A DNA stretch of 64,000 nt from Lachnospiraceae bacterium (lineage in GTDB: Bacteria > Bacillota > Clostridia > Lachnospirales > Lachnospiraceae): the NCBI GenBank assembly GCA_021769135.1, contig JAETTM010000005.1, forward strand, positions 43,164 to 107,163, given 5' to 3'. This document shows, piece after piece, positions 43,113-51,146 of the stretch; the first letter of the stretch is position 1; each line of letters begins with the position of its first letter. A model generated the notes under the pieces. That model saw only the letters and a program-made list of their open reading frames with translations. It was not told the origin of the DNA and made no database searches. Made by a program: the position numbers and the translations under genes.

Positions 43113-43292
43113 GTGTCGCCCAAAACAGGAAGACCCAAATCTGACAACAGTAAAGATACAATGCTTAGGGTTCGCATTGATGAAGATACAGTGCGCAAAC
43201 TGGAAACTGTATCAAGAGAATTAGGCATAACGAAGTCAGAAGTAGTCAGAAATGGCATAGAAAATGAATATCAAAGGGTATTAAAAAAATAG
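43113..43292 (+). CDS. Ribbon-helix-helix (CopG-like) regulator
   Basis: A 59-residue DNA-binding protein starting at GTG 43113 with AGGAGG 7 nt upstream. The basic N-terminal tail (SPKTGRPKSDNSKD) precedes the strand TMLRVRID and helices TVRKLETVSRELG and TKSEVVRNGIENEY, the RHH fold of CopG/MetJ/Arc proteins. It would dimerise and bind the TGTAGC repeats over its own promoter. It is divergent from the tRNA-like unit, so it may control both. A terminator follows at once. Confidence 0.75.
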   Translation: MSPKTGRPKSDNSKDTMLRVRIDEDTVRKLETVSRELGITKSEVVRNGIENEYQRVLKK

Positions 43293-43329
43293 TAGTTGGC
43301 AAGTTTGGCGACCAGCAACTACTACTTTT
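43290..43329 (+). terminator. Intrinsic terminator of the RHH gene
   Basis: The nine-base perfect stem TAGTAGTTG/CAACTACTA with CTTTTT overlaps the stop codon, so the RHH gene is a separate transcript. Confidence 0.8.
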
Positions 43330-43336
43330 TACCATC

Positions 43337-43385
43337 AGAAGTTTTACCATCTGATAAATTTATCATACCAGATGAGAGAACTTCT
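43337..43385. other. Nested hairpin before the antirepressor pair
   Basis: Outer arms AGAAGTT/AACTTCT enclose CATCTG/CAGATG. A further CTTTCAA/TTTGAAAG pair surrounds the next ribosome binding site. It may be a regulatory leader or the edge of the island. Confidence 0.35.
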
Positions 43386-43413
43386 TTCAAGAAAATTTTG
43401 AAAGGAGATTTTT

Positions 43414-43644
43414 ATGCAGAAAATTAAAGATTACATTGACCGCTTCTTTAAGAACAAGGCGATGGATGCCAACTATGCGCTTAGGACATGCGAAGTGGTA
43501 GAGCTTATCAAAGAGATGCATTGGGCGGATACGAACAAGCTGTACGATGCCATTGCCGCGCTTTTCCGCTACGGGTATGCAAAAGGCTACCGGGCGGCTA
43601 AGGCAGAGATGAAGAAGAAGGCGGGTGCGGCCTATGCAAAATGA
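43414..43644 (+). CDS. Hypothetical phage protein
   Basis: A 76-residue helical protein (QKIKDYIDRFFKNKAMDANY, then ALFRYGYAKGYRAAKAEMKK). GAAAGGAG precedes the ATG. It overlaps the antirepressor by 11 bp. Similar proteins with a GYxxGYRAAKAE-type segment accompany antirepressors in clostridial phages. Function unknown. Confidence 0.6.
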   Translation: MQKIKDYIDRFFKNKAMDANYALRTCEVVELIKEMHWADTNKLYDAIAALFRYGYAKGYRAAKAEMKKKAGAAYAK

Positions 43645-44473
43645 ACTGAAACGTATTGAGGGCGGCCTGGTTCCTGTATACGAGACCGACATAGGGGAAA
43701 GGGTTGTTTACGGCTCGGAGCTCCATGAAGTGCTGGGTGCGCCAAGTGTATATCGTGAATGGATTAAACGTCGCTTTTCTGATATTGATGCGGTAGAAAA
43801 TGAGGATTTCCAAGGTGTAGAAATTTCTACACCTTCTCGCCAGACCAGAAAAGACCACATCATTAAGCTGGACACCGCCAAGGAGATGGCCATGTTGGAG
43901 CGCAATGAGAAGGGTAAGCAGGTGCGCCGGTACTTCATAGAGATCGAGAAGAAGTACCGGATGCCCAGAGTGCCCGTCACGCCGATGCCGCCCATCCGCG
44001 ACCCGATGCAGGACTTGTCGCCCCAGCTGCAGCTGCTAATCAGCATGGAATTGAAGCAGAAGGAGACGGACCGGAAGGTGGCGGAGCTGGAAGGGATGGC
44101 AAGGCGGCAGGGCGAGGCGATGCAGGCGGTCAAGGAGGCCATGGCGGACATCGGCCAGGGGAAGGAGTTCAGCCAATGGGTCACCGCATCCATAAAAAGG
44201 GTTGCGGAGAGCAAGGCGTTCGAGGAAAACCCGTACCGGTATCAGGAGGCATGGGTGGAAAGCTACAGGCGGCTGACGGACAAGGCGGCATGTGACCTTG
44301 ACGTCCTGCTGAAAAATGCGAAGAAGAGGGCGCAGAGGAACGGCGCGACCAAGGCGCAGGTAAAGGACATCAGCAAGCTTTCGGTGATATCCAATGATAA
44401 AAGGCTCAAGGCGCTGTACATATCCACAATACAGGAAATGGTGGTAGGGTACTGCGTAGACATAGGGGGCTGA
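43634..44473 (+). CDS. Phage antirepressor (AntA/AntB N-domain, ORF6C C-domain)
   Basis: A 279-residue protein. The N-terminal AntA/AntB-type domain (VYGSELHEVLGAPSVYREWI, later IIKLDTAKEMAMLERNEKGK and RRYFIEIEKKYR) covers residues about 20-110. A coiled coil follows, and the C-terminal ORF6C domain contains YRYQEAWVESYRRLTDKAAC then DISKLSVISNDKRLKALY. Antirepressors counter the lysogenic repressor. Its place among head genes rather than in the early region is unusual. The preferred start is ATG 43634 inside the previous gene; GTG 43625 is possible. Confidence 0.82.
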   Translation: MQNELKRIEGGLVPVYETDIGERVVYGSELHEVLGAPSVYREWIKRRFSDIDAVENEDFQGVEISTPSRQTRKDHIIKLDTAKEMAMLERNEKGKQVRRYFIEIEKKYRMPRVPVTPMPPIRDPMQDLSPQLQLLISMELKQKETDRKVAELEGMARRQGEAMQAVKEAMADIGQGKEFSQWVTASIKRVAESKAFEENPYRYQEAWVESYRRLTDKAACDLDVLLKNAKKRAQRNGATKAQVKDISKLSVISNDKRLKALYISTIQEMVVGYCVDIGG

Positions 44474-44499
44474 CAAATATAAGAAAATATAGTTTAACG

Positions 44500-44534
44500 G
44501 GGGAGGGGCCTTTAACGGGCCTCTTCCTTTTTTC
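44500..44534 (+). terminator. Imperfect terminator after the antirepressor
   Basis: GGGGAGGGGCC-TTTAAC-GGGCCTCTTCC followed by CTTTTTTC. The stem has an internal mismatch but a good T tract, closing the island before the MuF gene. Confidence 0.55.
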
Positions 44535-44554
44535 AGGCAATCGGGGGCCCATCC

Positions 44555-46066
44555 ATGAAACAGGAATACCAGTCGATGCTCCAGGCCGGCATAGAAAAGA
44601 AGTACCGGGTGCTGGAAGAGGAAATTGAAAAGGATATTATACGCCGCATCCAAAAGGCGGGGAAAATCACCTCCGCGGCGGACTGGCAACTGCAGCGCTA
44701 CATGGTGCTTGGGCACAGCACGGAGGACGTGGAGGCCATCGTCCGGCAGGCCGTGGGCGGCAGCTGGGCGGACACCTTCAAGCTGTACGATGAAGTCATA
44801 GAACAGGAATATGTCAGGAGCAAGGCCATATATGAACAGGTCAATGCCTATTTCGTGCCTTACGAGCAGAACTATGAGCTGCAGCAGATTACCAACGCCC
44901 TTATCCAGCAGTCCAATGACGAACTTTCAAACATAAGCGGGTCTCTGGGCTTCATGGTGGACGTGGGGGGCGGCAGGAGGGTATTCACGCCGCTTTCGGA
45001 AATTTACAACGGCTATCTGGACAATGCCATCACTATGATGGCCTCCGGGGCATTCGACTACAATACGCTCATCCGCCAGGTGGCTGCCGGGCTGGCTGCA
45101 TCCGGGCTTCGAACGGTGGACTACGCCTCCGGGCACAGCAGCCGGGTGGACGTGGCCGCCAGGAGGGCGTTGCTGACCGGGATGGGGCAGCTGGCCGGGC
45201 AGATATCCCGGATGAACGGGCAGGCGCTTGGCACGGACAAGTATGAAGTTGACTGGCATCCCGGCGCACGGCCCGACCATGCAAAATGGCAGGGCCGCGT
45301 CTGGACATGGCAGCAGCTCGTGGATGTGTGCGGGCTGGGAAGCGGCGCAGGCCTGCTGGGCTGGAACTGCCGCCATTCCTACTACCCTTTCCTGGAAGGG
45401 GTTTCCGTCAGGAACTATTCCGATGAATGGCTGGCGGAAATGGACAGGAAGGAAGCCCGGAAGGTTCCGTACAGGGGAAAGGAATATAATGCTTATGAAG
45501 CCACGCAGAAACAGCGGCAAATGGAAACCGCGATGCGGGCGCAGCGGGAAAAGGCACAGATGCTGAAACAGGGCGGCGCCCATCCGGATGATGTGCTGGT
45601 TGCGCGCTGCAAATACCAGGCCATGTTGGACGAGTATAAGGAATTCAGCAGGAAGTTCAAGCTGCCGGAGCAGCGGGAGCGGATATACTATGACCTCCGC
45701 GGCCGTGTTGCACCTTCGCAGCGCACATATAAGGAATATAAGATAGCAGAGGAAAACCGCGGGAAGGTGGTAATACCGGATGCAAAGATTAATAGCTTTT
45801 TTCTTAAACCGGGGGCAAAGCATGCAGAGGAATTTTTTGACGTTGGGTATACTGAAAAGGATGGCAAGCGGCTGCGCAGGGATATCCTGGCACAGTATAA
45901 CGAAAACAGGGCAGTGGATAAAAAGGAATTGACGGATGGTGCGGAGCGGTTTAGTATTTTTATGGAACTCGGGTCTGCCGGGAAACGGAAAACGTTCCGT
46001 ATTGTATGGCAAAAGGATTCGGCAGATGCAAAGCCCCGGCTTATAACCGGCCACAGGGAGGGATGA
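44555..46066 (+). CDS. MuF-type minor capsid protein with toxin-like C-terminal domain
   Basis: A 503-residue protein. Residues about 1-310 are phage minor capsid protein 2/MuF: helical N-part, then SSRVDVAARRALLTGMGQLA, VDWHPGARPDHAKWQGRVW and GLLGWNCRHSYYPFLEGV, typical of SPP1 gp7-type head proteins that enter with DNA. The last 95 residues (KINSFFLKPGAKHAEEFFDV, FRIVWQKDSADAKPRLITGH) resemble DUF6883, seen at toxin C-termini. MuF proteins with polymorphic toxin tails are known in Firmicutes prophages. The next gene, 2 bp on, is a candidate immunity protein. Confidence 0.78.
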   Translation: MKQEYQSMLQAGIEKKYRVLEEEIEKDIIRRIQKAGKITSAADWQLQRYMVLGHSTEDVEAIVRQAVGGSWADTFKLYDEVIEQEYVRSKAIYEQVNAYFVPYEQNYELQQITNALIQQSNDELSNISGSLGFMVDVGGGRRVFTPLSEIYNGYLDNAITMMASGAFDYNTLIRQVAAGLAASGLRTVDYASGHSSRVDVAARRALLTGMGQLAGQISRMNGQALGTDKYEVDWHPGARPDHAKWQGRVWTWQQLVDVCGLGSGAGLLGWNCRHSYYPFLEGVSVRNYSDEWLAEMDRKEARKVPYRGKEYNAYEATQKQRQMETAMRAQREKAQMLKQGGAHPDDVLVARCKYQAMLDEYKEFSRKFKLPEQRERIYYDLRGRVAPSQRTYKEYKIAEENRGKVVIPDAKINSFFLKPGAKHAEEFFDVGYTEKDGKRLRRDILAQYNENRAVDKKELTDGAERFSIFMELGSAGKRKTFRIVWQKDSADAKPRLITGHREG

Positions 46067-46068
46067 AC

Positions 46069-46257
46069 ATGAAAATCAATGATACTGTACGGATTAAAAG
46101 CGAAAATGTCACAGGGATTATAGTTGACATTTCAAAAAGGAACGGAAAAGTTTATTATACTGTGGAATCATCGGTAAAGGGGGCCATAGAGGGGAAGGAT
46201 GGCGGCGAATGGCCATTATATGACTGCGAAAAAGGGGATATTGAAGTGCTGACATAA
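46069..46257 (+). CDS. Small protein, candidate immunity partner of the MuF toxin domain
   Basis: A 62-residue protein (MKINDTVRIKSENVTGIIVD, acidic end GEWPLYDCEKGDIEVLT) that looks like a small SH3/KOW-type barrel, similar to DUF4926 proteins. Start ATG 46069 has GGGAGGG upstream; an ATG at 46063 overlaps the MuF stop. Tight coupling to a toxin-tailed protein and small acidic character suggest immunity. The family likeness is from memory of the pattern only. Confidence 0.5.
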   Translation: MKINDTVRIKSENVTGIIVDISKRNGKVYYTVESSVKGAIEGKDGGEWPLYDCEKGDIEVLT

Positions 46258-46267
46258 GGAGGAAAAT

Positions 46268-46552
46268 ATGATAACAGTTTTAACGACGCCAAACAAGATA
46301 CATGTATCCGGCCATGCCAATACCGCCCCGCGGGGCGAGGATATTGTCTGCAGCGCCGTTTCCGCCCTTACCCTTACGTTGATAAGGGGGCTTAAGGGAA
46401 TCGCCAGTGTGGAACTAAGCGAAAGCGAGGAGCCAGGCAATATCTGTATTGAATGGCAGGAAATCAATGACACCGGCAAAGCCCTGGTCGATACATGGTT
46501 TTTGGGCATCTGTGGGATAGCCGCAGAATATCCGGTAATAGAATTTTTATAG
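46268..46552 (+). CDS. Phage-encoded Prp-type cysteine protease
   Basis: A 94-residue protein of the ribosomal-processing cysteine protease family. It has the catalytic pair H16 in VSGHANTAPRGED and C28 in IVCSAVSALT, 12 residues apart as in host Prp. Host Prp removes the N-terminal extension of ribosomal protein L27 at a LQFF-type site, and in staphylococcal phage 80alpha it also trims capsid and scaffold. Here the two genes that follow, scaffold and major capsid, carry DLQLF and NLQLF near their N-termini, so this protease is probably their maturation enzyme. AAGGAGG precedes the ATG. Confidence 0.82.
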   Translation: MITVLTTPNKIHVSGHANTAPRGEDIVCSAVSALTLTLIRGLKGIASVELSESEEPGNICIEWQEINDTGKALVDTWFLGICGIAAEYPVIEFL

Positions 46553-46583
46553 TGGGCGGTATAAAATATAGCGAGTGAATGAC

Positions 46584-46607
46584 GCATCCTTTGCAGGGTG
46601 CTTTTTT
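46584..46607 (+). terminator. Intrinsic terminator before the scaffold gene
   Basis: The stem GCATCC-TTTGCA-GGGTGC is followed by TTTTTT. It may reduce read-through so that capsid genes depend on another start, or set expression ratios in the head operon. Confidence 0.7.
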
Positions 46608-46661
46608 CATGCCTGACGGGGCAGTAAATACGGGGAAAACATAGGAAAGTGAGGATGGAAC

Positions 46662-47255
46662 ATGAAGAAGAGGCATTTTGATTTGCAGCTTTTCACCGAT
46701 GGCGGTGATGGAGGCACCGGCGCTTCGGGCGCTGGGGCAGGGGCGGCAGGGAATGGCGGAGGCCAGGGCAATACCGGTGGCGCGACCTATACCCATGAAC
46801 AGGTTGACCAGATAGCGGAGGCCAGGGCAGGCCTTGCGACAAAAGCGGCACTGGCGGACTATTTCAAAAAGCAGGGTGTGAGCGAGGATGAAGCGGCAGC
46901 GGCACTGGCGGATTTCAAGGCAAAGAAAGCGGCTGGCCAGCCCGACGTGTCCGCTGTGGAAAAGGAGCGCGACGAGGCGCTTGCCAAAGTGGAGGAAATG
47001 GAAAACCTCAATTACTTGCGCGACAAGGGAGTGAAAGCGGAAGACCTGGACTACGTGCTTTTCAGGGCCCAAAAAAACGTGGACGAAAAGACGGGATTCA
47101 AGAAAGCGGCTGACGCTTTCCTGAAGGAGAACCCGCGTTTCACGGGGCAGGGCTACAGGGTTGTCTCCACTGGGAAGCCCGATGGGGGGCCCGGAACGGG
47201 CCAAACTGCGCATGACACAATCAATGCTTCCATACGCTCGGCGTTTGGGAGGTAA
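46662..47255 (+). CDS. Capsid scaffold protein
   Basis: A 197-residue protein just before the major capsid gene. After MKKRHFDLQLF there is a Gly-rich disordered stretch (residues 12-40), then a long charged coiled coil (DQIAEARAGLATKAALADYF, KERDEALAKVEEMENLNYLR) and a C-terminal tail for capsid binding (HDTINASIRSAFGR). It directs procapsid assembly. The LQLF segment is a probable Prp cleavage site. AAAGTGAGGA precedes the ATG. Confidence 0.82.
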   Translation: MKKRHFDLQLFTDGGDGGTGASGAGAGAAGNGGGQGNTGGATYTHEQVDQIAEARAGLATKAALADYFKKQGVSEDEAAAALADFKAKKAAGQPDVSAVEKERDEALAKVEEMENLNYLRDKGVKAEDLDYVLFRAQKNVDEKTGFKKAADAFLKENPRFTGQGYRVVSTGKPDGGPGTGQTAHDTINASIRSAFGR

Positions 47256-47273
47256 AGAAGGGAGAAAACGGAT

Positions 47274-48404
47274 ATGAACAAAAACAGGAAACTATTCAAC
47301 CTACAGTTGTTTACCGGCGGCACATCCATCACCAGAAGCAATGCGGAAGCGCTGATACCGGTGCAGGAGAGCCATGACATTATCCAGGGGGTGGTGGAAC
47401 AGTCAGCTGTATTACAGCGTGGCCGCAGGCTTCCGAACATGACGGCGGCCCAGTACAGGATGCCCGTCCTTGACATGCTCCCGGTAGCGTATTTTGTTAA
47501 CGGTGAAGGCAGCGATGCAAAGAAAAGGACCACAAAAATGGCATGGGATAAAAAGGTGATTTATGCGGAAGAGATTGCGGTTATCGTACCAATTTCCGAA
47601 GCTGTGCTTGACGATGCGGCTTATGATATCTGGGGCGAAGTACGGCCCCGCCTTATTGAAGCGTTCGGACAAAAGATTGACGGCGCTATTTTATTCGGGG
47701 TAGAAAAGCCTTCCACGTGGCGGGATGACGTAGTGACTACAGCGGTAGACGCCGGGGCTTACGTGAAACTGGGCTCCGATTTGTATGATTCCATCCTGGG
47801 CGAGAGCGGCGTTATTGCGAAAGTGGAGGAAAGCAGCTATTTTGTGAACGGCCATATGGCAGACATTACTATGAGGGCCAAACTGCGCGGCCTGAAAGAT
47901 ACAACGGGCCAGCCAGTGTTCAAGTCTGACATGCAGTCAGGTACATCCTATACACTGGACGGTTCGCCGATGAACTTCCCCCGGAACGGTGCCTTTGACA
48001 AGTCCAAAGCACTGATGATAAGCGGGGATTTTTCCCAGCTGGCTTATTCCATTAGGCAGGATATCACCTTCAAGATTTTTGACCAGGGCGTGATTCAGAA
48101 TCCGGCCACCGGGGAGATTGAATATAACCTGATGCAGAATGACATGGTGGCGCTGCGGGCTGTTATGCGCCTGGGCTGGGAAATACCGAACCCGATTAAC
48201 GCCATGGTTCCCGACAAGACAAAGCGCTGCCCGTTCGCCATCCTGACCACCACGGAGCCGGTCAAGTCAAGCTATACCAGCGAAGAGCTGAATGCCTTGA
48301 CGGTTGACCAGATAAAGGCCATCGCCGTGGCCAAAGGCTATACGATTACAAAGACAACCAAGGCTGAAATCATTGCGGAGTTTTTGTCTTTGCAGGGCGC
48401 GTAA
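47274..48404 (+). CDS. Major capsid protein (HK97 fold)
   Basis: A 376-residue protein. N-terminal RKLFNLQLFTGGTS carries a probable Prp site at residues 8-13. The HK97-type core follows (PVLDMLPVAYFVNGEGSDAK, EIAVIVPISEAVLDDAAYDI, ITFKIFDQGVIQNPATGEIE). The C-terminal 35 residues (LNALTVDQIKAIAVAKGYTI then EIIAEFLSLQGA) look like a HeH/SAP helical extension. It forms the head shell. GAAGGGAG precedes the ATG. Confidence 0.92.
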   Translation: MNKNRKLFNLQLFTGGTSITRSNAEALIPVQESHDIIQGVVEQSAVLQRGRRLPNMTAAQYRMPVLDMLPVAYFVNGEGSDAKKRTTKMAWDKKVIYAEEIAVIVPISEAVLDDAAYDIWGEVRPRLIEAFGQKIDGAILFGVEKPSTWRDDVVTTAVDAGAYVKLGSDLYDSILGESGVIAKVEESSYFVNGHMADITMRAKLRGLKDTTGQPVFKSDMQSGTSYTLDGSPMNFPRNGAFDKSKALMISGDFSQLAYSIRQDITFKIFDQGVIQNPATGEIEYNLMQNDMVALRAVMRLGWEIPNPINAMVPDKTKRCPFAILTTTEPVKSSYTSEELNALTVDQIKAIAVAKGYTITKTTKAEIIAEFLSLQGA

Positions 48405-48419
48405 GGGAGGTTGGAGGCG

Positions 48420-48845
48420 GTGTATGTTGATTTTGCATATTATTCCGACACATATGGAGGTTCGCTCCTGACGGAGGCCGAATTTTCCGGTGCGGCCAGG
48501 GATGCAGAAAACTATATCCGTTACCTGACATACTTAAACGGTGACATTTTTGCAGATATGGCGCAGGCAGGCGTTATAAAAAGCGCCGTCTGTGCCGCTG
48601 CGGATGCCTGCTATATGGCCAGGAGGGAACAGGAGCAGGGCGGGAACTTGAAATCCGAAAGCAAGGATGGCCTTTCAGTGTCATTCGTTGTGGCACGGAA
48701 GGACGGGGAATCGGTTGACGGCTATGCGAAGCGGTGCATGTACCAGGCGGTCAGGCCCCAACTGCTGCCTACCGGCTGGCTTTCGCGGCGGGGAAAGGTG
48801 GGATGTACACATGGTAACGAATGTGGAGGCTATAACTGTCTTTAA
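48420..48845 (+). CDS. Head-tail connector protein
   Basis: A 141-residue protein. I chose GTG 48420 (VYVDFAYYSDTYGGS) with AAGGGAGG 9 nt upstream; a TTG at 48411 is open but abuts that site. The sequence, LTEAEFSGAARDAENYIRYL then VKSAVCAAADACYMARREQE-like helices, fits the gp6/gp15-type adaptor that binds under the portal. It overlaps the next gene by 35 bp. Confidence 0.7.
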   Translation: MYVDFAYYSDTYGGSLLTEAEFSGAARDAENYIRYLTYLNGDIFADMAQAGVIKSAVCAAADACYMARREQEQGGNLKSESKDGLSVSFVVARKDGESVDGYAKRCMYQAVRPQLLPTGWLSRRGKVGCTHGNECGGYNCL

Positions 48846-49260
48846 CGGCAGGACGGACAAAGAGACAAGGAGGAAAATCTTTATCCCTACGGTAATCCGG
48901 AACGTGTCCTATACGGGGGCCAAAGGGGCCACGGTCACGAACAACGGGGTATGGAGCGATGACGTACAGTGTAAGGTAAGGGTTCCGCTGTCCGCTGCGG
49001 TCCAGGATGGCCGGTCATACATGCCTTGCCTGAAATATGCGAAGCTGGGCGATGAAGAAGCGGCGGAACACTGGACCATCAGGAAAGAGGACCTGCTTAT
49101 CCGCGGCATATATTCCGGTGGGAAAACGGTGCTGTATGAAGACGAACTGGCCGCATACGCAAAGGAACAGGGGATCGATTTGATAAAAATTACGGAGTAT
49201 GCCGATGACACGGACGGGGGCAGCCCCTATACGAGGCATTGGCGGATTGGGGGGAAATGA
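48811..49260 (+). CDS. Minor capsid/head completion protein (Minor_capsid_1-like)
   Basis: A 149-residue protein starting MVTNVEAITVFNGRTDKETR. The pattern of early strands, VRNVSYTGAKGATVTNNGVW, and an end of HWRIGGK is typical of the head-closure protein that follows the connector in clostridial siphophages. The start overlaps the connector gene; the stop overlaps the next ATG. Identity is from synteny plus pattern. Confidence 0.68.
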   Translation: MVTNVEAITVFNGRTDKETRRKIFIPTVIRNVSYTGAKGATVTNNGVWSDDVQCKVRVPLSAAVQDGRSYMPCLKYAKLGDEEAAEHWTIRKEDLLIRGIYSGGKTVLYEDELAAYAKEQGIDLIKITEYADDTDGGSPYTRHWRIGGK

Positions 49261-49640
49261 TGGCAGGGGCACATCATGTCCGCAGGCCGCAGGATTTGAC
49301 TATCCAGTATAATGGAGGCCAGGTAAAAATGTGCTGGGATGGCGGGTTCAGCGAAACACGCAGCAGGATGTTCAACAGGAAGCAGATGGTTGTTGACAGC
49401 GAAGTGCTGCGGTATTGTACGCCATTGATACCATTCCAGACTGGGGCGCTGATGCGCTCCGGGATAACCGGCACGGTAGTCGGCAGCGGGAGCGTCAAAT
49501 ATACGGCCCCGCATGCCCGGAACCAGTATTACCATACGGCGCAGACACGCTCCTATGATTCGCGCCGGGGCGCAAAATGGTTCGAGCGGATGAAAACGGC
49601 CCATAAGGCGGATATCAAGAGGGCCGCGGAAAGGGGGTAG
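49257..49640 (+). CDS. Minor capsid protein (Minor_capsid_2-like)
   Basis: A 127-residue protein. LRYCTPLIPFQTGALMRSGI is the recognisable conserved core (a PxxTGxL element seen in HK97 gp10-type proteins), followed by APHARNQYYHTAQTRSYDSR and KWFERMKTAHKADI. It belongs to the neck, between head closure and tail terminator. ATG 49257 overlaps the previous stop (ATGA). Confidence 0.7.
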   Translation: MMAGAHHVRRPQDLTIQYNGGQVKMCWDGGFSETRSRMFNRKQMVVDSEVLRYCTPLIPFQTGALMRSGITGTVVGSGSVKYTAPHARNQYYHTAQTRSYDSRRGAKWFERMKTAHKADIKRAAERG

Positions 49641-49644
49641 CATT

Positions 49645-50088
49645 TTGGTCAATTCAATAATGGAAGGGCTGGCAAACTATTTTTTGCAGTGCCCGCTTTT
49701 AAAGGACGGCGTATTCCGTGTGGATGCGCTGGGCGGTGAACCGGTGGAGTATGCGCTTGAATCGGCCATCACCTCCCCGGTAATACGGACCTATATTGAC
49801 GGGTCCAGCATCCGGCAGTACCAGTTCAACTTTAACAGCCGGGAGGCTTATTCCATGGACCGGGTTATGGCAATCCAAAGCGAAAGCTTTTATGAAGATT
49901 TATGCAACTGGGTGGAGGGGCAGAGCATGGCGGGGAACCTCCCCGAAATGCCGGGGGGCTGCGAAGCGCAGGCCCTGTCTGTCCTTGCGCCGGGGTTTAT
50001 GCTGGATGCAACAATGGAGAACGCCTATTACCAGGTCCAGCTTGTACTGCAATATTTTAAGGGGGCACCGGGCAGAAAAACGCCATGA
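49645..50088 (+). CDS. Tail terminator/minor capsid protein (Minor_capsid_3-like)
   Basis: A 147-residue protein started at TTG 49645 with AAAGGGGG upstream. VNSIMEGLANYFLQCPLLKD then GSSIRQYQFNFNSREAYSMD, and a C-terminal AYYQVQLVLQYFKG, match proteins that stand immediately before the major tail protein. It probably caps the tail tube. Confidence 0.7.
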   Translation: MVNSIMEGLANYFLQCPLLKDGVFRVDALGGEPVEYALESAITSPVIRTYIDGSSIRQYQFNFNSREAYSMDRVMAIQSESFYEDLCNWVEGQSMAGNLPEMPGGCEAQALSVLAPGFMLDATMENAYYQVQLVLQYFKGAPGRKTP

Positions 50089-50118
50089 GGTGTCTAGGAA
50101 AAAAGGAGAACAATTTAT

Positions 50119-50655
50119 ATGAGCGAAAAAGACATGAGCAGGAATGTAACAAAAAGGCATGACTTTGCGGACTACCTGGGGCTCCAGGAAGGAGGGGAGT
50201 CTGTTTTCGTGCTGATGGGGACCGGCTTTACTACGCTGGATGAGAACCCTGGGGCGAAGACTTCCAAAAAGAAGTACGTCAATGAAGCGGCAAGTTCCTC
50301 TTCCATAACAAGCTACGAGACGGTATTCCCGTTTGAGTCGGACCTGATTGTCCAGCAGGAGGCAGTGCTGGCCCTGTACAGGGTAGGCCGCAACCACTGC
50401 ACCGGGTCCGATGCGGAGTTCCCGTACGTTAGGGTAGAACTCTGGGATAAGGCGGACGGCAAAGCGAATGAGTTTGCAGCAAGGCTGTTCACCGTTTCGG
50501 CAGAGATTTCAAGCATCAGCGGGGAGGATGAGATTGCCGTCTCCGGGAACCTGAACGCGGTAGGCGACCCGATAGATGGCACGTTCAACACGGAAACCAG
50601 GGTTTTCACCCCGGCATCAGCAGAGGGCGGCCAGGAAAGCGCGGGCGGGGCATAA
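50119..50655 (+). CDS. Major tail tube protein
   Basis: A 178-residue protein. It begins with a flexible N-terminus, then FVLMGTGFTTLDENPGAKTS, KKKYVNEAASSSSITSYET and a strand-rich core ending NLNAVGDPIDGTFNTETRVF, and a disordered Ala/Gly tail. This layout is characteristic of clostridial siphovirus tail tube proteins. It stacks as hexamers to form the non-contractile tail. AAAAAGGAG precedes the ATG. Confidence 0.85.
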   Translation: MSEKDMSRNVTKRHDFADYLGLQEGGESVFVLMGTGFTTLDENPGAKTSKKKYVNEAASSSSITSYETVFPFESDLIVQQEAVLALYRVGRNHCTGSDAEFPYVRVELWDKADGKANEFAARLFTVSAEISSISGEDEIAVSGNLNAVGDPIDGTFNTETRVFTPASAEGGQESAGGA

Positions 50656-50711
50656 AGCAGCCTTGCCCGTACATGGAACAATGCAACTTTAACCAACAGG
50701 AGGGATAATAC

Positions 50712-51146
50712 ATGAACGTTTTAGGGGTAGAATTGGAATACGATTTTTTTGATGCGGACCAGCTTGAAATATATGAGCGGGAGAACAAAAAAGTTGCGGA
50801 GGATATCGGGGATATGGAACAGTATGAGGGCAAGAGTACCGCTGATGCCATCCGGATACAGTGCCGCATTGTGGACAATTTTTTTGACGCGGTATTCGGG
50901 GAGGGAACGGCAAAGAAGCTTTTCCATGGGAAGGCCAATATCCTTGAACACATGGATGCTTTCGGAACTGTAGCGCAGGGGGCAGGCAACGCCAGGGCGG
51001 AGTTTGAAGCCATTGAGGATAAATACACGCCCAACCGTGCCGAAAGGCGGCAGGAGGAAAAGGATGCCCGGCAGTTCCAGAAACAGAAATCCCGTAACTA
51101 TTACCATAATGCCGCAGGGCGCAACGGGAAGGGGCACAGCCATTGA
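50712..51146 (+). CDS. Tail assembly chaperone (DUF6673-like)
   Basis: A 144-residue helical acidic-then-basic protein located between the tail tube and tape measure genes, the position of gpG-type chaperones. LEYDFFDADQLEIYERENKK then RIQCRIVDNFFDAVFGEGTA is the recognisable core. AGGAGGG precedes the ATG. It overlaps the Gp15 gene by 4 bp; no convincing slippery sequence for a frameshift fusion was seen. Confidence 0.75.
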   Translation: MNVLGVELEYDFFDADQLEIYERENKKVAEDIGDMEQYEGKSTADAIRIQCRIVDNFFDAVFGEGTAKKLFHGKANILEHMDAFGTVAQGAGNARAEFEAIEDKYTPNRAERRQEEKDARQFQKQKSRNYYHNAAGRNGKGHSH

